From the NCBI GenBank assembly GCA_016193195.1, contig JACPSQ010000013.1:1-10459 (forward strand): 10,459 nucleotides of DNA, written 5' to 3'. Below the pieces are notes generated by a model that did no database searches, was not told the DNA's origin, and saw nothing but the letters and a program-made list of their open reading frames with translations. This document shows positions 1-6,188 of the stretch, in pieces (the first letter of the stretch is position 1; each line of letters starts with the position of its first letter). Source of the stretch: Candidatus Omnitrophota bacterium. Lineage in GTDB: Bacteria; Omnitrophota; Gorgyraeia; Aquiviventales; Aquiviventaceae. Position numbers and translations under genes: made by a program.

Positions 1-468
1 ACGGATCCCCTCGGCAACATTTTTGTCACGTCGAAACGCGGCGATGTGGCAGACCGATTGGCTCAAGGGCCGTCAGCGACGGACGTTGACCAATACGAGC
101 CGTACTACTATGCGACGAACAGCCATCTCGCGGAAGGGCCGGGGGATGAGAAGGCCAAGGAGGGCATCTTGAAAAGGACGTTGACGGCGGTTCGGAGCGC
201 TATGGTTCCCTCGACTCCACGCGTGGACCAACTCGAAGTCGCGGAGACATTCGCCCGCCTTGAGGAGACCGGCATCCTACCGCTCAAGATCCGGCTGCCG
301 AAGTCCGGGAACGTCTATCGATTCAACCGACTGATGACGACCCAGGACGCGTTGACGTTGGATGCGACATTCGTCCATCTGCCGTTCTCCTGGTTTCCGT
401 TCGCGGCGCTCGGCCTCTTGCTCCTTCCTGTCGGAGGGATCATGGCCTTCCGGCTCCGCCGCGTTTGA
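1..468 (+). CDS. C-terminal part of a membrane-anchored protein of unknown function (5' end outside window)
   Basis: The reading frame is open from base 1 (TDPLGNIFVTSKRGDV...) to a TGA at 466-468, so the start lies upstream. The GTG at 46 is only an internal codon. About 155 residues are visible. Most are soluble and mixed in character. The last 30 form one hydrophobic segment (FPFAALGLLLLPVGGIMAF) ended by the basic tail RLRRV, which suggests a C-terminal membrane anchor with its bulk on the outer face of the inner membrane. I do not recognise the family and see no catalytic motif. It ends 44 bp before the next gene, and that gene's promoter overlaps the stop codon, so the two are probably separate transcription units. 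That the frame is real is supported by its uninterrupted length and the sensible anchor. The function is unknown. Confidence 0.6.
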   Translation, partial: TDPLGNIFVTSKRGDVADRLAQGPSATDVDQYEPYYYATNSHLAEGPGDEKAKEGILKRTLTAVRSAMVPSTPRVDQLEVAETFARLEETGILPLKIRLPKSGNVYRFNRLMTTQDALTLDATFVHLPFSWFPFAALGLLLLPVGGIMAFRLRRV

Positions 469-493
469 CGGCTCGAGGCGCGGTTGCTATAGT
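465..493 (+). promoter_or_regulatory. Sigma70-type promoter for the thiamine-binding/SNase gene pair
   Basis: The -35 box TTGACG (465-470, 5 of 6 consensus) is followed by a 17-bp spacer and the -10 box TATAGT (488-493, 5 of 6). A TG at 485-486 makes an extended -10 (TGCTATAGT). The predicted transcript starts near 500, about 13 nt before the ATG at 513, leaving just enough room for the ribosome site GAGGTGG (501-507). The -35 box overlaps the stop codon of the preceding gene. This is a match to consensus only, not experimental evidence. Confidence 0.6.
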
Positions 494-512
494 GATAGGA
501 GAGGTGGTGGCC

Positions 513-852
513 ATGCTCGCAGAGCTGGAGATTGTTCCCATTGGGACGAAGAGCCCGAGCCTCAGCAGCCTCCTGGCCGAGGTGGCGAAGCTGATCGATC
601 AGAGCGGCCTCGACTACCGCGTGGGGCCGCGGCCTCGACTACCGCGTGGGGCCCATGGGCACCGTCGTGGAGGGTGATTGGGACCGCATCATGCTCGTGG
701 CCAAGCAATGTCACCAGGCCATCCTGAAGTCAGCGGAGCGCGTCATGACGACCATCCGCATCGACGACCGCACGGACAAGCCGGACCTCGGTCGGATCGC
801 GCAGAAGGTCCAGTCGCTCGAAGCCAGACTCGGCAAGCCGCTCAAGCGGTGA
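513..852 (+). pseudogene. MTH1187-family thiamine-binding protein, frameshifted by a 25-bp tandem duplication
   Basis: The two halves lie in different frames. Residues from MLAELEIVPIGTKSPSL to IDQSGLDYRVGP are in the frame of ATG 513, and MGTVVEGDWDRIMLVAKQCH to the C-terminus GKPLKR is one frame over. Together they make a complete 104-residue protein typical in length of the MTH1187/YkoF-like superfamily (Pfam Thiamine_BP): N-terminal ferredoxin-like strand MLAELEIVPIGT, the GLDYRVGPMGTVVEGDWD signature, and the TTIRIDDR strand. Members bind thiamine-like ligands as small cytoplasmic multimers, but their cellular role is poorly defined. A perfect 25-bp tandem repeat (604-628, 629-653) shifts the frame by +1. 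Deleting either copy restores the gene exactly. As it stands, translation from 513 ends at 677 after 54 residues. The good promoter, ribosome site and coding quality on both sides suggest a recent lesion or an assembly error. The stop overlaps the start of the next gene (GTGA). Confidence 0.85.
604..653 (+). repeat. Perfect 25-bp tandem duplication inside the thiamine-binding gene
   Basis: Bases 604-628 and 629-653 are identical. Each begins GCGGCCTCGACTACC and ends GTGGGGCC. The unit is 25 bp, one more than a multiple of three, so it frameshifts the host gene. No divergence has accumulated between the copies. Confidence 0.95.
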
Positions 853-1370
853 GCGCTCCCCGCGTCGCACCCCTTCCCGTTGTCAGTGTCGTTGCCACCG
901 CATGCCTCCTCAGTTGCGGGCAATCACTTCCACAGGAGGCCAGGGTCCGACGCGTCATTGATGGGGACACGATTGAGCTGATGGACGGTCGGCTCGTCCG
1001 GTATCTCGGCATCGACGCGCCAGAAGTCCGCCGTCGGGCTCGACCCGGCGATCGCGAACGGCAGGTTGGGGGAGAACACCGCTGGGTCGTGGATCCGGAG
1101 CCCTTCGGTCTTGCCGCGACGGAGGCGAACCAACGGCTCGTGGAAGGCAAGTCGGTGCGCCTTGAGTACGACGTGCAGACGCACGACCGGTTTGGCCGGC
1201 TCCTGGCCTACGTGTACGTGGGTGAGGTCATGGTGAACGAAGAGATCCTCACCTTAGGCTTCGCACGGCCGCTCACCATTGCGCCTGACACAAAATACGT
1301 GGAGCGGTTTCACGCACGAGCCGAGGAAGCGCGCAGGGAGCACCGCGGGCTGTGGGGCGGGGCTGACTGA
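849..1370 (+). CDS. Staphylococcal-nuclease-like (TNase/SNase) lipoprotein
   Basis: A 173-residue protein of the SNase fold, which cleaves DNA or RNA using Ca2+. It starts with GTG 849, overlapping the upstream stop in the arrangement GTGA. That start gives a compact signal peptide (MSAPRVAPLPVVSVVATACLLSC) with lipobox LLSC at Cys23, so the enzyme is probably anchored to a membrane facing the periplasm or surface. Starting further upstream in the same frame would spoil the signal. Catalytic signatures follow in order: VIDGDTIEL (Asp38, Asp40, Thr41), RYLGIDAPE (Arg51 and Glu59, matching Arg35 and Glu43 of the staphylococcal enzyme), and DRFGRLLAYVYV (Arg117, matching Arg87). The fold ends at a typical ...HRGLWGGAD tail. 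An insert at about residues 60-87 separates the first two motifs from the helix, as in many Gram-negative members. All key residues are present, so activity is likely. It is co-transcribed with, and probably translationally coupled to, the broken thiamine-binding gene. Confidence 0.88.
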   Translation: MSAPRVAPLPVVSVVATACLLSCGQSLPQEARVRRVIDGDTIELMDGRLVRYLGIDAPEVRRRARPGDRERQVGGEHRWVVDPEPFGLAATEANQRLVEGKSVRLEYDVQTHDRFGRLLAYVYVGEVMVNEEILTLGFARPLTIAPDTKYVERFHARAEEARREHRGLWGGAD

Positions 1371-1423
1371 CGAGCCCTCGACGGGGCGACCCCGCCAGGA
1401 CGATTGACGAATGGCGCCACGAC

Positions 1424-1825
1424 TCAGGCGCGTGGCTCTGGGGCGGCGGGGAGGGAGGTAAACGAGGAGAGGAACTGACGGTATTTTGTGGATTGGCGCA
1501 GATTCAAGAGGTCGGGGTCTTTCTGCAAGTAGTTGACGTCCCGATATCCCAGCTCGAAGGCCCGCCGAAGCGCCTCCAACGATTCGTCGATTCGTTTGAG
1601 GCGTGAGTAGCTGCACGCCAGGTTGTACCACGTCAGCGGCTCGTTCCCCCTGAGGCGCGTCAACCGGAGGTCGATCTCCAACCCTTTTTCGTAGAGGCCC
1701 CGCCGCGTGTAGGCATGTCCCAGCGGGATGAGCACGTCGAGGAAATCCGGATAGGCGCTGAGGAGCTTCTCGTAGAACTGAATTTCAAATTCGAGCAATT
1801 CGTCCGACTTCGACCGTCTCGGCAT
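1424..1825 (-). CDS. Small TPR-repeat protein with an end-of-group motif
   Basis: A 133-residue soluble protein starting MPRRSKSDELLEFEIQF. I chose the ATG at 1825 because the residues before it in the same frame come from the promoter region and look non-coding. Two tetratricopeptide repeats are visible at about residues 28-61 (FLDVLIPLGHAYTRRGLYEKG) and 62-95 (PLTWYNLACSYSRLKRIDES). They are followed by the DPDLLNLRQ...YRQFL segment seen in TPR end-of-group proteins. TPR proteins are protein-binding scaffolds with no catalytic activity, and the partner cannot be read from the sequence. It converges with the SNase gene, leaving 53 bp between stops. That gap contains a short GC hairpin (CGGGG CGA CCCCG, 1382-1394) without a T-run. 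No Shine-Dalgarno sequence precedes the ATG. Confidence 0.85.
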   Translation of the reverse strand: MPRRSKSDELLEFEIQFYEKLLSAYPDFLDVLIPLGHAYTRRGLYEKGLEIDLRLTRLRGNEPLTWYNLACSYSRLKRIDESLEALRRAFELGYRDVNYLQKDPDLLNLRQSTKYRQFLSSFTSLPAAPEPRA

Positions 1826-1859
1826 ACTATAATAATCAGATCGCTGCGATGATGCTTCT

Positions 1860-1887
1860 ATTGTGACAAGTGTCTGCGCATTGTCAA
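1860..1887 (-). promoter_or_regulatory. Probable promoter of the TPR gene
   Basis: On the minus strand a perfect -35 box TTGACA (1882-1887) is followed by a 16-bp spacer and CACAAT (1860-1865, 4 of 6 matches to TATAAT). The predicted start near 1852 leaves a leader of about 27 nt before the ATG at 1825, with no recognisable ribosome site. This is a consensus match only. Confidence 0.45.
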
Positions 1888-1920
1888 GTCCCTTCACATG
1901 AGCGTGCTGTCCGAATGTGG

Positions 1921-1992
1921 GATTACACAGATTTGAAACCTAGATTACGCAGATCGTGATCTGCGAAATCTGCCTTATGAATCTGTGAAATC
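1921..1992. repeat. 72-bp nested palindrome built from a GATTACRCAGAT motif
   Basis: Outer arms 1921-1933 (GATTACACAGATT) and 1980-1992 (AATCTGTGAAATC) enclose inner arms 1942-1955 (AGATTACGCAGATC) and 1958-1971 (GATCTGCGAAATCT). The 8-bp spacers on the two sides are equal, and the loop is 2 nt. Each arm pair is complementary except for one A-A mismatch at the same position of the motif. It fills the divergent spacer between the TPR gene and the nucleotidyltransferase gene. It could be a small dispersed REP/MITE-like element or an operator. No mobilising gene is nearby. Confidence 0.85.
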
Positions 1993-2003
1993 ACCCAAAT
2001 TAA

Positions 2004-2029
2004 GACCCGCATGAGAGGACCCGCATGAG
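2004..2029 (+). repeat. 14-bp tandem duplication spanning the nucleotidyltransferase start, with a five-codon mini-ORF
   Basis: The unit GACCCGCATGAGAG (2004-2017) recurs from 2018 and is identical for 12 bases. This creates two ATGs 14 nt apart. ATG 2011 reads only MRGPA before a TGA (2026-2028) that overlaps the main ATG 2025 as ATGA. The GAGAGGA stretch between them serves as ribosome site for the main gene. Termination-reinitiation at the overlap is possible but unproven. Confidence 0.6.
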
Positions 2030-3518
2030 CCAAACGCTGAAGCACGAGCCTCAGATCCCTCGCGTCCTGATCGACACACTCACACAGGTGCAGGGGATTC
2101 TCCAATCACGCGGCATTCCGGCCTACCTCGTCGGTGGGTTATTGCGCGATCAGCTCTTAGGGCGCCCGCTGAGGTATCTCAACGTTGATCTGGCGCTTCC
2201 TGCGGAGGCACTCTCGATCTCGCGCGCCATCGCCGGAGGTCTCGGCGGGGCGTTTGTCCCGCTTGATGAAGACGCCGGCTCCGCCCGCGTGGTCGTCACG
2301 GTTGACGGGGGGCGGATCGAGCTTGATCTGAGCGATTTTCGCGGCGCCACCTTAGCGGAAGACCTCGGCCATCGTGATTTTACCGTCAATGCCTTGGCGA
2401 TCGCGCTTACGGACTGGCTTCGGGCTCCTCACTCACCACAGCCGCTCATCGATCCGCTTGAGGGCCGGCGCGCGCTTCAGCGGAAAGAGCTCCAGGCCTG
2501 TTTTCCCGGGACCTTCGAGCACGATCCCGTTCGGATCCTCCGCGCGTTTCGCTTTGCTGCCCAGCTTGAGTTTACGTTAGCTCCCTCCCTCCCCCCCCTC
2601 ATGGCCAGCGCACTGCCGCTTCTGACGAAGGTTTCCGGTGAGCGGATCCGCGATGAGCTCATCGCAGTCTTTGAGACCGATCGCGCCCATGTCGCGATCC
2701 AGGCCCTGAACCAGCTCGGTGGGCTCGATGCGCTGTTCCCGGAGCTCATCGCCGGGCGAGGGATGGAGCAGGGGGGGTTCCACCACCTCGATGTGCTCGA
2801 CCATCAGATTGAAACGGTTGCCCAAGCGGATCGCTTCCTCTCGGATTTCGCCGAGTTTTCCGAGCCGCTGCGAGGCCCGCTCTCGGCCTACTGCCGAGAG
2901 GAATTCGTTGAGCGCCGCTCGCGCAAGAGCCTGATCAAGCTCGCCGGCTTGCTCCATGATGTGGGAAAGCCCGCGCGGAGGACCGTGGAAGCTGACGGGG
3001 AAATCTGGTTCCTCGGCCACGAAGAGACCGGGGCGGAGCTGGTCAGGGGCGTTGCGGAGCGGTTGCGCCTGTCCAATCGCGAAGCCGACATGGTCCGCCA
3101 GCTCGTCCTCCATCACCTGCGGCCGGGGTTCTTAAGCCGGGAGCCGCACCTGACCCGTCGCGCCGTGTACCGGTTTTTCAAAGTGCTGGGAGACGACGGC
3201 CCGGGCTGCTTGCTCACGTGGTGGGCCGATCGGATGGCGACGCGAGGGTCAAGGTCCCGGTTGGATCAGATTGAGCAGCAGCGGGGACGTCTCGAGGAGT
3301 TGTTGAGCGCGTATTTTTTTACAGCCGACGAGATCGTGACGCCGCTGCGCCTTGTGGATGGCCATGCGTTGATGGAAACCCTCCGCGTGCAGCCCGGGCC
3401 GCTCATCGGGGAGCTGCTGGGAGCGATTGAAGAGGCCCAGGCGGAGGGGCGCATTCGCACGCGAGACGAAGCGCTGACCCTGGCACGGGCGCATCTTGAG
3501 CAGCGGAAGGCCGCGTAG
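2025..3518 (+). CDS. Poly(A) polymerase/tRNA nucleotidyltransferase (class II CCA-adding type) with HD domain
   Basis: A 497-residue cytoplasmic protein. The head domain (about residues 33-130) has YLVGGLLRDQLLGRP, the strand GRIELDLSDFRG and HRDFTVNALA. These are the nucleotidyltransferase core and template-like signatures of enzymes that add CCA or poly(A) to RNA 3' ends. The RNA-binding neck follows (EHDPVRILRAFRFAAQLEF, about 165-184). The HD phosphohydrolase domain has FHHLDVLDH (His260), LLHDVGKP (His311-Asp312), LGHEE (His332) and LHHLRPG (His363/364), then a C-terminal tail. One oddity stands out: the catalytic DxD of the head domain reads LNVDLAL, so the first carboxylate is Asn53 while Asp55 is kept. 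That could weaken or abolish nucleotide transfer. ATG 2025 has AGAGGA 5 nt upstream. It is the first gene of a + strand run, and its stop lies 3 bp before the next start. Which RNA it modifies cannot be told from the sequence. Confidence 0.88.
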   Translation: MSQTLKHEPQIPRVLIDTLTQVQGILQSRGIPAYLVGGLLRDQLLGRPLRYLNVDLALPAEALSISRAIAGGLGGAFVPLDEDAGSARVVVTVDGGRIELDLSDFRGATLAEDLGHRDFTVNALAIALTDWLRAPHSPQPLIDPLEGRRALQRKELQACFPGTFEHDPVRILRAFRFAAQLEFTLAPSLPPLMASALPLLTKVSGERIRDELIAVFETDRAHVAIQALNQLGGLDALFPELIAGRGMEQGGFHHLDVLDHQIETVAQADRFLSDFAEFSEPLRGPLSAYCREEFVERRSRKSLIKLAGLLHDVGKPARRTVEADGEIWFLGHEETGAELVRGVAERLRLSNREADMVRQLVLHHLRPGFLSREPHLTRRAVYRFFKVLGDDGPGCLLTWWADRMATRGSRSRLDQIEQQRGRLEELLSAYFFTADEIVTPLRLVDGHALMETLRVQPGPLIGELLGAIEEAQAEGRIRTRDEALTLARAHLEQRKAA

Positions 3519-3521
3519 CCG

Positions 3522-4826
3522 ATGCGGCGAGAGCCCGACAAGAGAAATTTTGGATTTTGTCCGCAGCCCGCATTATCAGGCGTAGTCGTCATGAGCGCGG
3601 CGGTCGCCCTCAGCGTCTTTACGCACGCCGCGGTTGCGGCGGGAGAAGTCCAGGCCGGTGTGGCGAAGGAGCAGTTCGTGTTGCCTCGGCGGGTGCCGCT
3701 CGCAGGTTTCAGCAAGCGGAAAGGCGCGCCATCACGCGGCCTTCACGACCCGGTAGGGGTGCGGGCGCTTGTTCTGCAGGACGAAGGGATCCGCGTGGCG
3801 CTCGTGAGCTGCGATCTCTTGATCATTGATGAGCGCCTCTTCGACGCGGTTCGTGCCCGCCTCATCGAGCAGGGGTTGCCGCGGGATCTCGTGCTCATGC
3901 TGGCCGCGACGCATACCCATTCCGGCCCCGGGGCGTACGGGAAGCGGTTCCTTGAGAAAATCTCCATGGGGCATTTTGACCCGCAGGTCTTCGACGCGCT
4001 CGTCAAGGCGATCAGCGACGCGGTCATCCGGGCCTATGCCGGGCGCTCACCGACGCGCATCGCCTCCATGACCGCGGCCACCGAAGGGCTGGTGAAGAAT
4101 CGGATGGATCCGGACGGGATCACCGATTCCGAGCTCAGGATGACGGCCTTCTATCGCCCCGCAGGGGATCGCCCCTACGCCGTCCTGGTCAATTTCGCCG
4201 CGCACCCGACGGCGCTTGGAACGTGGAACCGCTACCTCTCGGCGGACTATCCCGGCGTCGTCGTCGAAGCGGTGGAGCGGCGCGTTCCAGGCGCCACATG
4301 TCTCTTCTTTGCCGGCTCCGTCGGTGATCAGGGCCCTGCCAAAGCGGGCATCGGGTTTGAGCGAGCCGCATGGATCGGGCAGTCGCTGGCCCAGGTGGTT
4401 GTGCGGATGCTGGAGACGGCGCATCCTGCTCTTCCCGGCGCGCTCCGCGCCCTGCAGGAGCGGCTCACGCTTCCGCCGGCGAACGTCCGGCTCGGTTTCG
4501 GGGTAAGCCTCCCTCGATGGATGGGGAAGCGGTTGGTGGATGACGACGCGACGCTGTCACTGCTGGCGGTGGGGAACGACGTGTTCTTCGGGGTCCCGTG
4601 TGACCTGACCGCAGGGCTCGGTCAGGAGCTGAGGGCGTCGGCCCGCTCACGGGGACTGGAGCCCATGGTGATCGGCTTTGCCAGCGACTACATCGGCTAC
4701 TGCATCAGCGCCGCGCTCTACGAGGCGGGGCCCTACGAATCGTTGATGGCCTTCAATGGGCCCAACACCGGCGAGCTCATCGTCAAACGTCTCATCCAGA
4801 TGCTCGACCAATTAGGTGCGAGGTGA
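3522..4826 (+). CDS. Neutral/alkaline ceramidase N-terminal-domain-like secreted hydrolase
   Basis: A 434-residue protein related to the catalytic domain of neutral ceramidases (Pfam Ceramidase_alk), zinc amidases that split ceramide or related N-acyl lipids into fatty acid and amine. Residues 1-40 are a signal peptide: basic start MRREPDKR, hydrophobic VVVMSAAVALSVF, then AAVAA. Recognisable segments are the N-terminal QAGVAKEQF, SCDLL, ATHTHSGPG (His131, His133), NFAAHPTALG (His228), LSADYPG, and GSVGDQGP. The late GVPCDLTAGLG (Asp361) sits where the family usually has a PxE-type zinc-site segment, and GYCISAALYEAGPYE follows. It lacks the C-terminal immunoglobulin-like domain of the full-length enzymes, as many short bacterial homologues do. 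ATG 3522 follows the upstream stop by 3 bp, so the genes are probably translated together. The substrate is not proven. Activity on other amides is possible, especially as the late acidic ligand looks altered. Confidence 0.82.
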   Translation: MRREPDKRNFGFCPQPALSGVVVMSAAVALSVFTHAAVAAGEVQAGVAKEQFVLPRRVPLAGFSKRKGAPSRGLHDPVGVRALVLQDEGIRVALVSCDLLIIDERLFDAVRARLIEQGLPRDLVLMLAATHTHSGPGAYGKRFLEKISMGHFDPQVFDALVKAISDAVIRAYAGRSPTRIASMTAATEGLVKNRMDPDGITDSELRMTAFYRPAGDRPYAVLVNFAAHPTALGTWNRYLSADYPGVVVEAVERRVPGATCLFFAGSVGDQGPAKAGIGFERAAWIGQSLAQVVVRMLETAHPALPGALRALQERLTLPPANVRLGFGVSLPRWMGKRLVDDDATLSLLAVGNDVFFGVPCDLTAGLGQELRASARSRGLEPMVIGFASDYIGYCISAALYEAGPYESLMAFNGPNTGELIVKRLIQMLDQLGAR

Positions 4827-4844
4827 GCGGTGAGAGGTGAGAGG
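4814..4844 (+). repeat. Heptamer array AGGTGAG (four units), left arm of an inverted pair
   Basis: Units AGGTGCG, AGGTGAG, CGGTGAG and AGGTGAG lie in register from 4814 to 4841, plus AGG. The array holds the stop codon of the ceramidase-like gene (4824-4826) and the GTG start of the next gene (4830). AGGTGA matches the core of the Shine-Dalgarno sequence, so the array is in effect a row of ribosome sites. It pairs imperfectly with the opposite-strand array at 4914-4943. Confidence 0.85.
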
Positions 4845-6098
4845 AAGATACCAAACGGTAAGCAGGACAGGCAGCTCCGTGCCTTGACGACGTCCCTCAT
4901 GACGGTTTTGCTTCTCACACCTCACACCTCACACCTCACACCTATCGCCGTGGAGGCGGCGCAGGTCGAGTCTATCGACGGCGTACGCGTTGTCCGCCTC
5001 TCCGGGACGCCCTATGAGCTGGGCCGCCAGCACGGAGAAGCGCTGCGAGAGGAAGTCCGCGCCTCGGTGCGCCAGGTCCTCGGGTACTTCCGCCGGTACC
5101 TGCGCATTCCCTGGGTTGGCTCGTGGGCGGCGAGCTGGTGGCTCGACGCAGCCTGGAGCAAGGCCCGACCGTTCGTGCCTACGGCCTATCTCGAAGAGCT
5201 CAGAGGTCTCGCCGATGGATCCGGCGTGCCGCTCCCAGAGCTCGTGCGGCTCCACGCGATCCCTGATCGCACCTACTCCTGCTCCAATCTCGCCGCCTGG
5301 GGGAGAGCCACGAGCGGAGGGCGGCTCATCCATGTCCGCAACCTGGACTGGAACATCGACGCCGGCATCCAGCGGTATGCCACCGTGTTCGTCGTCCATC
5401 CCGCGGGCCGGCACGCGTTCATCAACGTGGGATGGTCGGGCTTCATCGGCGTCCTGACCGGCGTCAACGATGCGACGATCTCAGTGGGGCAGGTGGGGGC
5501 GGAAACGGTCGATGCGACCTTTCGCGGCGAACCGATGGTGTTTGTGATGCGGCGGGTACTGGAAGAGGCCGAGAGCCTTGACCACGCGGCCTCGCTCGTG
5601 TCCGCCGCGCGTCGGACCGTGGGCGTCAACTACGTCTTCGCTGATGCGCGCACTCGACGGGCGATCGTCCTGGCGACGACGCGCCGGCATGCCCGGCTCT
5701 TTGAGGCGAACGATCCGGCCGAACATCGCGTCGGGTACGCGCGGCCCACGGTGGACGCGGTGTTCCGGGCGGACACGGCGGTTGATCCGACCATCCGCGA
5801 GCGACAGCTCGCCTCACGCGGCGACCCCAAGCGTCCTGGCCTTGAGGATCCTACGGGGAGCTCCGCCTACGATGTGCGCTACCTCGGCCAGGCCGCGGGG
5901 ATTGCCGCGCACTTCGGGGCGCTTGATAGCGCCACAGCCACAGGGATCGCCAAAGCGGTCGCCCCTGCGTCAAATATCCAGAGCGTCGTCTTCGCCTGGC
6001 CAGACCTCTGGGTGGCCAACGCCCAGGGCACGACCCCCGCCGCCCAGACCACCTACCACCATCTCGACGCGCAGCGCCTTCTTGAACAGGACCGCTAG
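4830..6098 (+). CDS. C45-type (acyltransferase-like) Ntn amidohydrolase, exported
   Basis: A 422-residue protein of the C45 / acyl-CoA:6-aminopenicillanate acyltransferase-like group. These are self-cleaving N-terminal-nucleophile enzymes that hydrolyse or transfer acyl groups on amide bonds. The signature is RTYSCSNLAAWGRAT...GRLIHVRNLDWN at about residues 147-175. Cys151 would become the catalytic N-terminus after autocleavage at Ser150-Cys151. Upstream is the pro-region helix motif GTPYELGRQHGEALREEV (59-76). The downstream NVGWSGFIGVLTGVN and SVGQVG strands fit the Ntn fold. I chose GTG 4830, which has GAGG 6 nt upstream and sits 3 bp after the previous stop. An ATG at 4899 is the alternative and would give a poorer signal peptide. 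The signal peptide (about 1-44) includes TPHTSHLTP, encoded by a CTCACAC heptamer array. With the ceramidase-like neighbour it forms an amidase pair. The substrate is unknown. Confidence 0.82.
   Translation: MRGERKIPNGKQDRQLRALTTSLMTVLLLTPHTSHLTPIAVEAAQVESIDGVRVVRLSGTPYELGRQHGEALREEVRASVRQVLGYFRRYLRIPWVGSWAASWWLDAAWSKARPFVPTAYLEELRGLADGSGVPLPELVRLHAIPDRTYSCSNLAAWGRATSGGRLIHVRNLDWNIDAGIQRYATVFVVHPAGRHAFINVGWSGFIGVLTGVNDATISVGQVGAETVDATFRGEPMVFVMRRVLEEAESLDHAASLVSAARRTVGVNYVFADARTRRAIVLATTRRHARLFEANDPAEHRVGYARPTVDAVFRADTAVDPTIRERQLASRGDPKRPGLEDPTGSSAYDVRYLGQAAGIAAHFGALDSATATGIAKAVAPASNIQSVVFAWPDLWVANAQGTTPAAQTTYHHLDAQRLLEQDR
4914..4943 (+). repeat. Heptamer array CTCACAC (four perfect units), right arm of the inverted pair
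   Basis: Four exact copies of CTCACAC run from 4914 to 4941, plus CT. On the minus strand the unit reads AGGTGTG, differing from the left-arm unit AGGTGAG by a single base. The arms are separated by about 70 bp. This array is coding and gives residues LTPHTSHLTP in the signal peptide of the C45 protein. Confidence 0.9.
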
Positions 6099-6101
6099 CT
6101 C

Positions 6102-6171
6102 GATTTTGGATTTCGGATTACGTATTTTCAAGGCCCCGTAATCTAAAATCGAAAATCCAAAATCTAAAATG
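6102..6171. repeat. Inverted heptamer arrays forming a hairpin between convergent genes (possible bidirectional terminator)
   Basis: On the + strand, units GATTTTG, GATTTCG and GATTACG (6102-6122) are followed by a short stretch. The complementary units CGTAATC, TAAAATC, GAAAATC, CAAAATC and TAAAATG then run from 6137 to 6171. The arms 6102-6122 and 6137-6157 pair over about 18 of 21 positions with a 14-nt loop. The A/T-rich block stands out against its high-G+C surroundings. It begins 3 bp after the C45 stop and lies between convergent genes. A terminator role is plausible, with A/T-rich runs at both ends, but the period-7 structure is more than a simple terminator needs. Confidence 0.8.
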
Positions 6172-6188
6172 CGTCGCTCCTCTGGAGA

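Noticed and set aside
1382..1394. CGGGG-CGA-CCCCG hairpin between the convergent SNase and TPR genes as a terminator
   Set aside because: The stem is only 5 bp and there is no T-run on either strand, so it is too weak to list as a terminator.
2577..3116. A 179-codon minus-strand open frame inside the nucleotidyltransferase gene
   Set aside because: It is fully inside a gene with clear HD-domain motifs, and its translation shows no family signature.
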